64,000 nucleotides of DNA from Bacteroidota bacterium (lineage in GTDB: Bacteria; Bacteroidota; Bacteroidia; Sphingobacteriales; Sphingobacteriaceae): contig JAMFRP010000015.1 of the NCBI GenBank assembly GCA_026224775.1, positions 1 to 64,000 on the forward strand, in the 5' to 3' direction. The translations under genes were made by a program, and so were the position numbers. This document shows positions 34,746 to 44,246 of this stretch, piece after piece. The number at the start of each line of letters is the position of its first letter. Within the stretch, counting starts at the first letter, position 1. Under the pieces are notes generated by a model that saw only the letters and a list, made by a program, of their open reading frames with translations, was not told the DNA's origin and made no database searches.

Positions 34746-34827
34746 CCCCACCCAAACCCTCCCCGGAAGGGAGGGCATTAAAAGACTTTTTAAAGTCTCC
34801 CCTTCCGGGGGAGATTTAGAAGGGGCT
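34744..34827. repeat. GC-rich palindromic repeat (G-run type)
   Basis: Outer arms AGCCCC (34744-34749) and GGGGCT (34822-34827) enclose CCCTCCCCGGAAGGGAGGG and CTCCCCTTCCGGGGGAG. It fills the gap between the converging ytxJ and OsmC genes and overlaps both stop codons. Confidence 0.75.
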
Positions 34828-35231
34828 TATACCCATCCAAAATTAATCGTTTGCTTTAAATCCGGATGCAAACTCACATGTACCGGGCAACCGAGACCAG
34901 CAAGCTCTAATATTTTCTTTTCTTTATCTGAGTACTCAGCAGGGAATTTTATATCCACAATAATTTCGCCTACACGGCGCGGGTTGGCAGCCATTACCTT
35001 GGTTACTTCGGCTTTAGTACCATCCATATTAATATTATGCGTACGTGCCGCGATGGCCATGGTGGTTAATATACACCCAGCCAATGACTCTGCTAACAAA
35101 TCAGTTGGTGAAAATGCTTCACCCTTGCCCTGATTATCAGTTGGCGCATCAGTTAAAATTTTAGTACCCGATTGTAAATGGATAGCCTCGGTTCTTAAAT
35201 CGCCAAGGTATGTGGTTTCAATTGTTGCCAT
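34827..35231 (-). CDS. OsmC-family peroxidase-like protein
   Basis: A 134-residue OsmC/Ohr-fold protein. The two conserved cysteines are in LAGCILTTMAIAA and GLGCPVHVSL, preceded by FSPTDLLAESLAGC. Family members reduce organic peroxides or act on other electrophiles; this short form is closer to OsmC-like YhfA than to Ohr. It lies convergent to ytxJ, so two thiol-redox genes sit side by side. Confidence 0.9.
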   Translation of the reverse strand: MATIETTYLGDLRTEAIHLQSGTKILTDAPTDNQGKGEAFSPTDLLAESLAGCILTTMAIAARTHNINMDGTKAEVTKVMAANPRRVGEIIVDIKFPAEYSDKEKKILELAGLGCPVHVSLHPDLKQTINFGWV

Positions 35232-35242
35232 AATGATTCTAA

Positions 35243-35254
35243 CCCCTATAGGGG
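35243..35254. repeat. short G-run palindrome
   Basis: CCCCTATAGGGG, just upstream of the OsmC gene. A related CCCCCTTTAGGGGG lies at 35506-35519 upstream of lipA. Confidence 0.55.
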
Positions 35255-35330
35255 AATTGTTAATGAATATGTTCTGACAAATCTAAGAATCTGTTTAAAA
35301 ACGATCCAATGTTTTTCATAGAAAAACAAA

Positions 35331-35419
35331 ACGTCATTGCGAGCGAAGCGTGGCAATCCCAAACTATGCAAAGTCTCTCTGTAAGTAGGGGGATTGCCAC
35401 GCTTCGCTCGCAATGACGG
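35331..35419 (+). repeat. palindromic repeat, subfamily I, copy E
   Basis: Left arm ACGTCATTGCGAGCGAAGCG then TGGCAATCCC, centre AACTATGCA and CTCTGTAAGTAGGGGG, right arm GCTTCGCTCGCAATGACGGT. Same direction as copies A-D, but here it lies in the divergent gap between OsmC and lipA. Confidence 0.9.
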
Positions 35420-35505
35420 TAGTTTTATCATTTTTAAATAGTTATCATTTTTAATGCAGAAATTTCCAGTCTGTAATTTTGCAGTAATAAATTTAACATA
35501 TTGTT

Positions 35506-35527
35506 CCCCCTTTAGGGGGTTAGGGGG
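35506..35527. repeat. short G-run palindrome upstream of lipA
   Basis: CCCCCTTTAGGGGG followed directly by TTAGGGGG, ending nine bases before the lipA -7 element. Confidence 0.55.
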
Positions 35528-35535
35528 TTTTTACC

Positions 35536-35543
35536 TACATTTG
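35536..35543 (+). promoter_or_regulatory. -7 promoter element for lipA
   Basis: TACATTTG ends four bases before the ATG at 35548, implying an almost leaderless message. No -33 TTG at the normal distance. Confidence 0.45.
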
Positions 35544-35547
35544 TATT

Positions 35548-36426
35548 ATGATTGATCTGCCAGTAATTCCTGCACAGCCAGTTAACCGCAAGCCTGATTG
35601 GCTTAGGGTTAAGCTTCCTGTGGGAAAAGAGTATGCACAGGTTCGTAGTTTGGTTGATACACACAAGCTGCACACGATTTGCGAAAGTGGTAATTGCCCT
35701 AATATGGGCGAATGCTGGGGTGCGGGAACAGCTACGTTTATGATATTGGGTAACATATGCACCCGTTCATGTTCATTTTGCGCGGTAGCAACCGGCAGGC
35801 CTTTGGCTGTTGATTTGGATGAACCCAGCCGTGTAGCAAACTCGGTTAAGTTAATGCAGGTAAAACACTGTGTAATTACATCCGTAGATAGAGATGATTT
35901 AAAAGATGGCGGGTCAATTATTTGGGCCGAAACCATTAACGCTATACGCAGGGAAAGTCCTGAAACTACATTAGAAACATTATTACCTGATTTCCGTGGC
36001 GTTTGGGAAAACCTTGACCGTGTATTGGAAACTAGGCCTGAGGTTGTTTCACATAATTTAGAGACCGTACGCCGTTTAACCAAAGAAGTACGCATCCAGG
36101 CTAAATATGACCGCAGTTTGGAAGCGCTTAACCGCATATCAAAATCAGGTTTGCGTACAAAATCGGGCATTATGCTTGGTTTGGGCGAAAAGGAAGAAGA
36201 TGTTTTGGAAGCGATGGATGACCTGTTAAACGCAGGTGTACAAATATTGACTTTAGGCCAATATCTACAGCCAACACGCAACCATCACCCGGTGATTGAT
36301 TGGATTCATCCGGACCAGTTTAGTTTTTACAAACAAATTGGCCTTGACAAGGGTTTCAGATATGTGGAAAGCGGGCCATTAGTTCGTTCATCATACCACG
36401 CTGAAAAACACTTGTTTGAAATCTGA
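35548..36426 (+). CDS. lipA: lipoyl synthase
   Basis: A 292-residue radical-SAM enzyme inserting two sulfurs into octanoyl groups. The auxiliary-cluster motif [13 protein letters not shown] (about residues 46-58) and the radical-[11 protein letters not shown] (about residues 71-78) are complete, as is the C-terminal RSSYHAEK. Length is standard. lipB is not adjacent. Confidence 0.96.
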   Translation: MIDLPVIPAQPVNRKPDWLRVKLPVGKEYAQVRSLVDTHKLHTICESGNCPNMGECWGAGTATFMILGNICTRSCSFCAVATGRPLAVDLDEPSRVANSVKLMQVKHCVITSVDRDDLKDGGSIIWAETINAIRRESPETTLETLLPDFRGVWENLDRVLETRPEVVSHNLETVRRLTKEVRIQAKYDRSLEALNRISKSGLRTKSGIMLGLGEKEEDVLEAMDDLLNAGVQILTLGQYLQPTRNHHPVIDWIHPDQFSFYKQIGLDKGFRYVESGPLVRSSYHAEKHLFEI

Positions 36427-36452
36427 TAATTCTTTATATCTTCACAACGAAG

Positions 36453-37004
36453 TTGAGCAACAAAAGTAAAATATCATTATCGGAAGAGGAATTAGTGCTT
36501 GCACTAAGGCGCCACGAAAAAATCGCGGTGGAGGCATTATATGATATGTATTCCTCTTCGTTGTATGGAGTTATATCCCGAATTATTATTGACACTGCCG
36601 TGGCAGAAGACGTTTTACAAGAGACTTTTGTAAAAATATGGCACTCTTTTGCCAGTTATAGCACAGAAAAGGGACGTTTATTTACATGGATGGTAAATAT
36701 TGCCCGAAACCTGGCTATTGATAAACTCCGCTCAAAGGACTTTAAGAACCAGAACAAAAACCAAGAACTTGAAATTAACGTAACTTTCATAGACGAACAA
36801 AGAAACACAGTTTACAAACCTGAGTTGCTTGGTATTAAGGACTTAGTGCAAACACTAAAAGCCGACCAGAAAGAAATTCTTGAATTGGTTTACTTTAAGG
36901 GTTACACCCATGTGGAAGCTGCCGATGAATTAGGCATCCCATTGGGAACCATTAAAACCCGCTTAAGAATGGCGATACAACAACTCAGAAAACATTTTAA
37001 TTGA
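36453..37004 (+). CDS. ECF-type sigma factor
   Basis: A 183-residue sigma-70 factor close to the SigK group. Region 2: AVAEDVLQETFVKIW and FTWMVNIARNLAIDKLRSK; region 4: VYFKGYTHVEAADELGIPLG followed by TIKTRLRMAI. No good ATG precedes region 2, so the start is probably TTG 36453. It lies 26 bases after lipA and 4 bases before its probable anti-sigma factor. Confidence 0.9.
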   Translation: MSNKSKISLSEEELVLALRRHEKIAVEALYDMYSSSLYGVISRIIIDTAVAEDVLQETFVKIWHSFASYSTEKGRLFTWMVNIARNLAIDKLRSKDFKNQNKNQELEINVTFIDEQRNTVYKPELLGIKDLVQTLKADQKEILELVYFKGYTHVEAADELGIPLGTIKTRLRMAIQQLRKHFN

Positions 37005-37008
37005 AAGT

Positions 37009-37842
37009 TTGAAAGTGGAAGACATTAAAGCATATATTGAATCAGGGATATTGGAACTTTACGTTCTGGGGGATGTAAGCCCCGGCGAAAAGTTGCAGGT
37101 GGAGGAGATGGCATCCAGGCATCCGGCTATTAAAGCTGAGTTGGATGAGATAGAGCATTCAATGGAATTATTTGCTGAGGCAAATGCTGTAGAACCACCA
37201 GCACAATTACGTGATAGAGTATTAAACAGCCTGCTTACCAACTTTGGGGATGATAATAACTTCCCATCAAAACACCCACAACCTGTTAAGGATAATGTTA
37301 TTGCCCTGCCTGCACCAAAGGCCAATAGTTTTTATAAATATGCATTCGCGGCTTGCCTGGCTTTATTAATAGCAAGCGTTGTGGTCTTATTTAGTGTTTA
37401 CAACAAATTGCAAGATGCCAATACACAGCTAGTTGCTTTAAACTCCACTAATCAAAAATTTAGCTCAACGGTTAATTTTATGGATCGCCAATTGAGCATC
37501 TACCGTGATACTTCTTTTAAAGTTATCAAACTAAAAGGAACAGCCAATCATGCTAATGCATTAATGCTGGTGGCTTTTAGTCCCGCTAAAAAGAAAGTTG
37601 TAATAGACATGGCCGACCTTAAAATGCCAGCGAATGATAAGGAACATCAATACCAGCTTTGGGCATTAGTGAGCGGTAAACCTGTTAGCTTAGGTGTATT
37701 TGATAAAGATGCCGCTGACAGCTCCCTGATGAAGGAAATGAAGTCGGTACCTGTAGCTCAGGCATTTGCAGTAACCCTTGAACCAAGAGGCGGCAGCATT
37801 AACCCAACAATGAACCAGATGATGGTAATTGGAACGCTTTAA
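37009..37842 (+). CDS. anti-sigma factor, RskA-like
   Basis: A 277-residue single-pass membrane protein. The cytoplasmic N-terminal part (ESGILELYVLGDVSPGEKLQ) should hold the sigma factor encoded just upstream; one helix follows at about residues 105-128 (YAFAACLALLIASVVVLF), then a periplasmic RskA domain (HQYQLWALVSGKPVSLGVFD). No zinc-binding His-Cys-Cys set is evident. The start is a TTG (37009) or the GTG two codons later. The signal sensed is unknown. Confidence 0.87.
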   Translation: MKVEDIKAYIESGILELYVLGDVSPGEKLQVEEMASRHPAIKAELDEIEHSMELFAEANAVEPPAQLRDRVLNSLLTNFGDDNNFPSKHPQPVKDNVIALPAPKANSFYKYAFAACLALLIASVVVLFSVYNKLQDANTQLVALNSTNQKFSSTVNFMDRQLSIYRDTSFKVIKLKGTANHANALMLVAFSPAKKKVVIDMADLKMPANDKEHQYQLWALVSGKPVSLGVFDKDAADSSLMKEMKSVPVAQAFAVTLEPRGGSINPTMNQMMVIGTL

Positions 37843-38011
37843 ACAGGAAAAATACCTGTTACAATGTTAAAATTTTGTTAAAAACAGTATACCTGATAAA
37901 ACAATAAACTTTATTCGTCGTTTTTGTAACTATAGGATGCGCTTAGCGTCTTATATACACTAACATCGAGTATTTAGTTCTTTATAAGATCAGTTAATAG
38001 TTAATAAAAAA

Positions 38012-38041
38012 GGGTTGTTTGATACTGACAACCCTTTTTTT
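38012..38041. terminator. bidirectional terminator
   Basis: GGGTTGT (38012-38018) pairs with ACAACCC (38028-38034); A run on the left and T run on the right let it work for both the anti-sigma gene and the converging nnrDE gene, whose stop codon overlaps the T run. Confidence 0.85.
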
Positions 38042-39542
38042 ATGCCGTAAATTTCGCTATCGTTATAGGCAGCTGACCAATCAATTTACCCGGTAGCACC
38101 ACATGCATCCGATTAGGCAGCGCCAATTCGTCCCCAGCCTTCCCATGAATATAAGTACCAATAATACAGGCATCCTGTGATGAATATCTCTGGGCCAGTA
38201 AGGCCGTAATTATACCGGTGAGCACATCCCCCATACCACCACTAGCCATAGCAGCATTACTTGTCGAATTAAAATAAGCCTTACCATCCGGCGTAGCAGT
38301 TATTGTATAATCATTTTTTAGTACGATACATATTTTATGCTCTTTGGCTTTTTCGATAGCGGTTTGCAAACGTTGCCACCAACTGTTGCTTTCACCAAAA
38401 AGGCGGTCAAACTCTTTCATATGCGGTGTTATGATACTTCCTTCGGGTATCATATTCCAAAGCTGTTTGTGTTCAGCAAGAATGTTGAGCGCATCAGCAT
38501 CAATAACAATAGGCTTTTTGTAGTTTGTTAAAATATCGCACAAAAGATTTAATGAGTTTTCATCGTTACCCAATCCCGGCCCTATAGCCATGGTACTAAA
38601 TGTATCCCACCCGATCTGAGGCAAATCATTCCCCTGGCGTACTATCGCCATAATTTCGGGCAGGTAGCTGTTTAATGCAATTAATCCGCTCTCGGGTACG
38701 CAAGCTGTAGTTAAACCCGCACCCGCATGCGCGCATGCGGATGAACATAGCAAGGCCGCACCCATTGTTTTAGCCTGCCCGGCCACAATAAGCGCATGAC
38801 CGAAACTTCCTTTATTACTAAATTTATGGCGCGGTTTCATCAGTTGCCTAATATCTTTTTCGGTTATAAACTGATACGGAGAGTTAAGCGAGTTTACAAA
38901 CTTGTCATCAATACCAATATTAACAGCTTCCCAACATTCCATTACAGGCCCTGATTCCGGCAACAGGAAGTTGATTTTAGGTTGTTGGAAGGTAATAACC
39001 AGTTTAGCCTTTAATACCGTACTATCAGGCTTAATTTCACCTTCAGAGAAGAAGCCTGTAGGGATATCAACAGCTACTACCGTTTTCTCTAATGAATTCA
39101 GATGTTTTACTAATTTTTCGTAATCGCCATGCAAGGGTTTATTTAAACCACTGCCCAGCATAGCATCAATTAAAACCGGACTGTCTTCATCAGGAAAATC
39201 ATCCCCCGATTTAATTTCTGTTACCGTGATAGTACTTTGCAGTTTTTTCAGGTTGACGTTAAAGTCATCCGACGCTTTATCAGAAAAACGGGTGATCTTG
39301 ATGTTTACCGATTTATAGTGATGACCGTGTAAGATCCTTGCGATAGCTAAACCATCTCCACCATTATTACCAGTACCACAATAGATAGAAATAGCCTGTT
39401 TCTTATCCGGGAAATGGTTCACAAACCAACCCACGAACGCCTTCGCCGCCCGCTCCATTAAATTAACAGAACTTATGGGTTCATTAACGATGGTATAAGC
39501 ATCGGCTTCGCGAATTTGAGGGGATGTGAGTAACGGTAGCAT
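38040..39542 (-). CDS. bifunctional NAD(P)HX epimerase/dehydratase
   Basis: A 500-residue fusion of the two NAD(P)HX repair enzymes (YjeF type). The N-terminal epimerase half has YCGTGNNGGDGLAIARIL; the C-terminal ADP/ATP-dependent dehydratase half begins at KGSFGHALIVAGQAKTMGAA and has the catalytic-site motif AMASGGMGDVLTGIITALL. It repairs hydrated nicotinamide cofactors in the cytoplasm. Length and domain order are normal for the bacterial fusion. Confidence 0.95.
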   Translation of the reverse strand: MLPLLTSPQIREADAYTIVNEPISSVNLMERAAKAFVGWFVNHFPDKKQAISIYCGTGNNGGDGLAIARILHGHHYKSVNIKITRFSDKASDDFNVNLKKLQSTITVTEIKSGDDFPDEDSPVLIDAMLGSGLNKPLHGDYEKLVKHLNSLEKTVVAVDIPTGFFSEGEIKPDSTVLKAKLVITFQQPKINFLLPESGPVMECWEAVNIGIDDKFVNSLNSPYQFITEKDIRQLMKPRHKFSNKGSFGHALIVAGQAKTMGAALLCSSACAHAGAGLTTACVPESGLIALNSYLPEIMAIVRQGNDLPQIGWDTFSTMAIGPGLGNDENSLNLLCDILTNYKKPIVIDADALNILAEHKQLWNMIPEGSIITPHMKEFDRLFGESNSWWQRLQTAIEKAKEHKICIVLKNDYTITATPDGKAYFNSTSNAAMASGGMGDVLTGIITALLAQRYSSQDACIIGTYIHGKAGDELALPNRMHVVLPGKLIGQLPITIAKFTA

Positions 39543-39598
39543 ATTCCATAAAGTTATGATTTATGCTTTTTGTTTTGAGATATTATTCAGTGAATAAA

Positions 39599-39853
39599 TT
39601 AATAATGATATCTGCATTGCAGAATAACTATCGAATCATTTTCAACCTTGTAAACTAGTCGATGTTCTAAATTTATTCTCCTCGACCACCATCCGGCAAG
39701 ATTATGTTTCAGCGGTTCTGGTTTTCCGCTTCCTTCAAGCGGCATACGCTCAACTTCTTTTATTAAGGCGTTTATCTTCTTAAGCATAGACTTATCTGTG
39801 CCCTGCCAATATAAATAATCTTCCCAGGCAGTATCTATGAAAATTATTTTCAT
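39599..39853 (-). CDS. YoeB-family toxin
   Basis: An 84-residue RelE-superfamily ribosome-dependent endoribonuclease. It matches YoeB along its length: GSGKPEPLKHNLAGWWSRRI, then EHRLVYKV, and the terminal QCRYHY with the catalytic His. It overlaps the upstream antitoxin gene by 4 bases, giving the usual antitoxin-toxin order. Confidence 0.93.
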   Translation of the reverse strand: MKIIFIDTAWEDYLYWQGTDKSMLKKINALIKEVERMPLEGSGKPEPLKHNLAGWWSRRINLEHRLVYKVENDSIVILQCRYHY

Positions 39854-40104
39854 TCTTCAATAAGACCTTTTTCCTGACCCAAGCCTTTTTCATAATCTTC
39901 AATACCCTTTAATAGTCTTGTGGCATTATTGGGACTTTTAAGCAAGTAAAAAGTTTCTTCCATACTTTCATAGTCCGATTTGGAAAGCACTACAACATCT
40001 TCTCCGTTTGCGCTGGTAACATATAATGGGGTATGATTATTACGAACCTTATCCAAATAAGATTTTAGCTGTTGGCGAAATGATGTATATGTTGTAACCT
40101 GCAT
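39850..40104 (-). CDS. YefM/Phd-family antitoxin
   Basis: An 84-residue antitoxin. MQVTTYTSFRQQLKSYLDKV is the DNA-binding N terminus and VVLSKSDYESMEETFYLL the family core; the acidic C terminus should wrap the toxin. ATG 40104 is preferred over a TTG three codons upstream. Such pairs autorepress through the antitoxin. Confidence 0.92.
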   Translation of the reverse strand: MQVTTYTSFRQQLKSYLDKVRNNHTPLYVTSANGEDVVVLSKSDYESMEETFYLLKSPNNATRLLKGIEDYEKGLGQEKGLIEE

Positions 40105-40189
40105 GGCTTTCAAATTTAAATAAAATTAAAAAGAATACCAACATGTACACCTTTATGTACATGTTATTTATGCATTTTGTTTTATGAAT

Positions 40190-41131
40190 TTACTGTTTAG
40201 GTAATTTATAATCAATACCCCAATCTTTTGCATAATCCTCAAGCGGGTTTAAACCTACCTCTGCTCTTCGTTTATCAACATTGGCTTCGTCCTCAATTGG
40301 AGAAATATAGTATTTGCCTGTTTTGTTATCCCGGCCGATCTGGCTACCATAAATTTGCTTTTTGCCATGCTCCAATGCCGATCTATCCTCCATTAAAGCC
40401 AGCTGAGAAGCTTGAGCTTTACCATTTTTGACCGAGGCACGCATCATTGGCAAATATTTGTCTCTTGTTAAACTGTCGGCATGCTGTATAACTAAAAACA
40501 GGGTAGCATTTCCCTTACTTCCAACCACCTCAGGCCCGACCCAGCCATATTTATCCAAAACAGCTTTAACTTTTATAAGGTTGATGCTATCGCTTTTACC
40601 CATAGCAGCCCATAAAGCATTCATTTCTTTTGAATTATCACCGTATTTATTTTCAATTGCCTGAATTTGCTGCCTGCCACTCTGGTCATCATCATAAATA
40701 CTGTCTAACTCCTTGGTCAGTGGCTTGTTGTAGTTTGCTTCAGCCTTGTCTTTGTTTTTTTGTATGATGACCAATAAAGGCGCCCAGCGTTTATCTGCAT
40801 GCAAGCTATTCAGATCCGCATCTACAATAATATGATCGTAACTGGTATAGCTGCCGTTAGCTGCAATTAATTGCAAATTACTAAATGCACTATCAGGATA
40901 ATTGGCTTGCGACCATGAGCAGGCAGCATCATAACGGTCTCTAGCTGTAGCCAGATTATGATACCGTTGAAATGCGCTTGAAAAAGTAAGGGCGGAATTT
41001 TTATAATCTTTAGTGAGGTATAGAGAATCGGCTTTTCTGGTTAAAGATTTATAGACATGGCGTTCGTTATTCTGTGCAAAAACAGGTGATAGAGAAGCAA
41101 GGCTGATAACAAGCAAAATTATTTTTTTCAT
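40190..41131 (-). CDS. secreted protein with DUF6624-like domain
   Basis: A 313-residue exported protein: signal peptide MKKIILLVISLASLSPVFA, then a TPR-like N-terminal part (LTKDYKNSALTFSSAFQRYH; SFNLQL-type repeat text), then a C-terminal region with AVLDKYGWVGPEVVGSKGNA and ALMEDRSALEHGKKQIYGSQ that I associate with DUF6624. Function unknown. An AT-rich inverted repeat with TTTAGTTAATTAG arms lies just upstream (about 41145-41180). Confidence 0.78.
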   Translation of the reverse strand: MKKIILLVISLASLSPVFAQNNERHVYKSLTRKADSLYLTKDYKNSALTFSSAFQRYHNLATARDRYDAACSWSQANYPDSAFSNLQLIAANGSYTSYDHIIVDADLNSLHADKRWAPLLVIIQKNKDKAEANYNKPLTKELDSIYDDDQSGRQQIQAIENKYGDNSKEMNALWAAMGKSDSINLIKVKAVLDKYGWVGPEVVGSKGNATLFLVIQHADSLTRDKYLPMMRASVKNGKAQASQLALMEDRSALEHGKKQIYGSQIGRDNKTGKYYISPIEDEANVDKRRAEVGLNPLEDYAKDWGIDYKLPKQ

Positions 41132-41223
41132 ACTGAAATATTTAGGTTTACTAATTAACTAAATATTTAGTTAATTAGTAAACCTTATAAATAAAAAAAA
41201 ATTAATAGCTTTAAGAAACAGGA

Positions 41224-44070
41224 TTATTTTATCCCCATTTCCTTTTTCAAAAACTGGCCGGTAAAGCTTTCTTTCACCTTACACAAACCTTCAGGCGTAC
41301 CGCTGAATAGTATTCTACCACCACCTGAGCCACCTTCGGGGCCTAAATCGATTACATAGTCAACCGTTTTAATTACATCAAGGTTATGCTCTATTACTAA
41401 AACGGTGTTGCCTTTATCAACCAATTGGTTTAACACACCAAGCAACACATTAATATCCTCAAAATGCAAACCTGTGGTCGGTTCATCTAAAATATAGAAA
41501 GTATTTCCGGTGTCTTTTTTTGATAGTTCAGTTGCCAGTTTAACACGTTGTGCTTCACCACCCGATAATGTAGTTGATGCCTGCCCTAAACGAATATACC
41601 CTAAACCAACATCCAATAAAGTTTTAACCTTACGATAGATTGCGGGGATATGCTCAAAAAATGGCGTAGCATCTTCAATACTCATATCCAGCACATCGCT
41701 GATGGATTTACCACGGTAACGAACCTCTAAAGTCTCACGGTTATATCTTCTGCCGCCGCATTCTTCACAAGGCACTTGTACATCAGGCAAAAAGTTCATT
41801 TCTATTACCTTCATACCCGCGCCCTGACAGGTTTCGCATCTTCCACCTTTTACGTTGAATGAGAACCGGCCCGGTTTATAACCACGGATACGTGATTCCG
41901 GCAAAGCCACAAACAAATTCCTAATGTCAGAAAACACACCGGTATAAGTAGCAGGGTTTGAACGAGGAGTACGGCCAATAGGTGTTTGATCTATCTCAAT
42001 CACCTTATCAATATGCTCTAATCCCTCAATCTTATCATAAGGCAAAGGATGTTTTTTGGCTCTGAAAAAATGATGATTTAAAACAGGATATAAAGTCTCG
42101 GTTATCAAACTTGATTTACCACTGCCTGATACACCGGTAATACCGATCATCTTACCTAATGGAAAATCAACACTTACCTTTTTAAGGTTATGCCCGGTTG
42201 CTTTTTTCAAGCTAAGAACCTTGCCATTACCATCACGTCTTTTTTCAGGGATAGCGATCTCGCGCTCTCCGTTAATGTATGACGTAGTCAGAGTGTGTAC
42301 CTTCATTAATTCAGCAGGTGTGCCTTGGGCAACAATCTCTCCGCCATGTACGCCGGCTGCCGGGCCCATATCAATCACATGGTCAGCTTCCAGTATCATA
42401 TCCTTATCATGCTCTACTACCAAAACGGTATTACCCAGATCGCGCAAGTTTTTTAGGGCGGTGATGAGTCTTGCATTATCACGTTGATGCAGCCCGATAC
42501 TCGGCTCATCCAAAATGTACATTACGTTCATTAATTGTGAACCGATTTGCGTAGCCAGCCTGATCCGCTGTGCTTCACCGCCTGATAATGTTTTGGCGGT
42601 GCGATCAAGCGTTAAATAGCTCAAACCAACATCCAGCAAAAACACAATACGTGCGCGGATCTCTTTTAATATTTCTTTGGCGATAACATTCTGGCGCTCG
42701 GTTAAACGATCTTCAAGATTATTAAACCAATCCTGCAGATCATTAATATCCATGGTAGCCAACTCGAAGATGTTCTTACCATCCACCTTAAAGTGTAACG
42801 ATTCTTTTTTAAGTCGGGCACCCTCACATACCGGGCAGGTTTTTAGCACACGGTAATTTTCCATGTCATCCATGCCTTCATCACTGCGACGTTCCTGCTG
42901 CTCTTCCAGCATGCGGATAACACCGTCGAAAGTGATCTGGTAGCTTTGAACATTCCATTTATTGTACTCAACCGCAACGGTAATCATTTCAGGCGTACCG
43001 TTCAGAATGATGTCGAGTTTTTCTCTTTCCAATTTCTCAATCGGCACAGATAAGCTAAACTCATATTTCTTAGCCAATGCTTTTAACACCTGGAATATCC
43101 ATGTTTCGCGAAATTCACCCAAAGGCGCTAAGCCACCATTCAGGATGCTCAATTTGGGGTTAGGGATTACCGAAGCTTCATCAACCTCAAAAATATATCC
43201 TAATCCATTACACTTTTCGCAAGCGCCATAAGGTGAATTGAATGAGAATGTGTTTGGCTGAGGCTCATCATAAGATATACCCGAAACTGGGTCCATCAAA
43301 AATTTACTGAAATAGGCAACATTATTATTCTTATCGCCAATCCTGATAATGCCTTTAGATATTTTTAATGCCGCTTGTATCGAAGTGTATAAACGCTTGC
43401 TGTTTTCGTCGCTCACCTGCAACCGGTCAACCACAATATCAATATCGTGGATCTTATAACGGTCGACTTGCATTTTGGGCTCAACATCCGCGATAGCGCC
43501 ATCAATCCAAACCTTTAAATAGCCTTGTTTACGTATCTGTTCAAACAATTCGCGGTAATGGCCTTTACGGGCTTTAACTACCGGGGCTAAAATATTTATA
43601 GGCTGACCATCAAAGCGTTCATAAATGGTTTTCAATATCTGATCTTCAGACATGCGTTCCATTTTCTCGCCGGTTTCATACGAAAATGCCTCGCCGGTAC
43701 GGGCAAAAAGCAAACGCATAAAATCATATATCTCGGTGATGGTACCAACGGTAGACCGTGGGTTTTTACTGGTTGTTTTTTGCTCGATAGCGATAACCGG
43801 GCTCAGGCCTGAAACCTTGTCAACATCCGGGCGCTCCATGCCGCCCATAAACTGGCGGGAGTAGGCCGAAAATGTTTCCATGTAACGGCGCTGCCCTTCG
43901 GCATAGATAGTATCAAAGGCCAACGACGATTTTCCGCTACCACTCAATCCGGTAATTACTACCAGCTGATTGCGCGGAAAAGAAACATCAATATTTTTTA
44001 AGTTATGTACCCGGGCCCCGTAAACTTCAACTTCACTTTGCTCACCCAGATCGAGAGGTTTTGTAGTCAT
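41224..44070 (-). CDS. uvrA: excinuclease ABC subunit A
   Basis: A 948-residue DNA-damage sensor of nucleotide excision repair. Two ABC modules are present: Walker A GLSGSGKSSLAFDT (about residue 42) and GVSGSGKSSLITET (about residue 648); signatures TLSGGEAQRIRLATQ and TLSGGEAQRVKLATE; zinc-binding cysteines in CEKCNGLGY, CPVCEGARL, CETCQGAGM and CEECGGRRYN. Length is normal. uvrB and uvrC are not nearby. Confidence 0.97.
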   Translation of the reverse strand: MTTKPLDLGEQSEVEVYGARVHNLKNIDVSFPRNQLVVITGLSGSGKSSLAFDTIYAEGQRRYMETFSAYSRQFMGGMERPDVDKVSGLSPVIAIEQKTTSKNPRSTVGTITEIYDFMRLLFARTGEAFSYETGEKMERMSEDQILKTIYERFDGQPINILAPVVKARKGHYRELFEQIRKQGYLKVWIDGAIADVEPKMQVDRYKIHDIDIVVDRLQVSDENSKRLYTSIQAALKISKGIIRIGDKNNNVAYFSKFLMDPVSGISYDEPQPNTFSFNSPYGACEKCNGLGYIFEVDEASVIPNPKLSILNGGLAPLGEFRETWIFQVLKALAKKYEFSLSVPIEKLEREKLDIILNGTPEMITVAVEYNKWNVQSYQITFDGVIRMLEEQQERRSDEGMDDMENYRVLKTCPVCEGARLKKESLHFKVDGKNIFELATMDINDLQDWFNNLEDRLTERQNVIAKEILKEIRARIVFLLDVGLSYLTLDRTAKTLSGGEAQRIRLATQIGSQLMNVMYILDEPSIGLHQRDNARLITALKNLRDLGNTVLVVEHDKDMILEADHVIDMGPAAGVHGGEIVAQGTPAELMKVHTLTTSYINGEREIAIPEKRRDGNGKVLSLKKATGHNLKKVSVDFPLGKMIGITGVSGSGKSSLITETLYPVLNHHFFRAKKHPLPYDKIEGLEHIDKVIEIDQTPIGRTPRSNPATYTGVFSDIRNLFVALPESRIRGYKPGRFSFNVKGGRCETCQGAGMKVIEMNFLPDVQVPCEECGGRRYNRETLEVRYRGKSISDVLDMSIEDATPFFEHIPAIYRKVKTLLDVGLGYIRLGQASTTLSGGEAQRVKLATELSKKDTGNTFYILDEPTTGLHFEDINVLLGVLNQLVDKGNTVLVIEHNLDVIKTVDYVIDLGPEGGSGGGRILFSGTPEGLCKVKESFTGQFLKKEMGIK

Positions 44071-44182
44071 ATTTTATTTAGATATATTGATTTAAGTTGG
44101 TTCAAACTGACTGATTAAGTACTTTTAACTCAATCAACTACTCACTTAATCCAACCTAATCAACCAAACCGCAAATATATGC

Positions 44183-44218
44183 AAAAAAAAGCCCGATTCG
44201 CTTAGCGCGGACCGGGCT
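44183..44218 (-). terminator. terminator after the lytic transglycosylase gene
   Basis: On the minus strand AGCCCG and CGGGCT (44218-44213 / 44195-44190) form a stem with an inner CGCTAAGCG helix, followed by eight T residues. Confidence 0.85.
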
Positions 44219-44246
44219 GATAAGTGCTCCGTAATCTTTTTACAAA

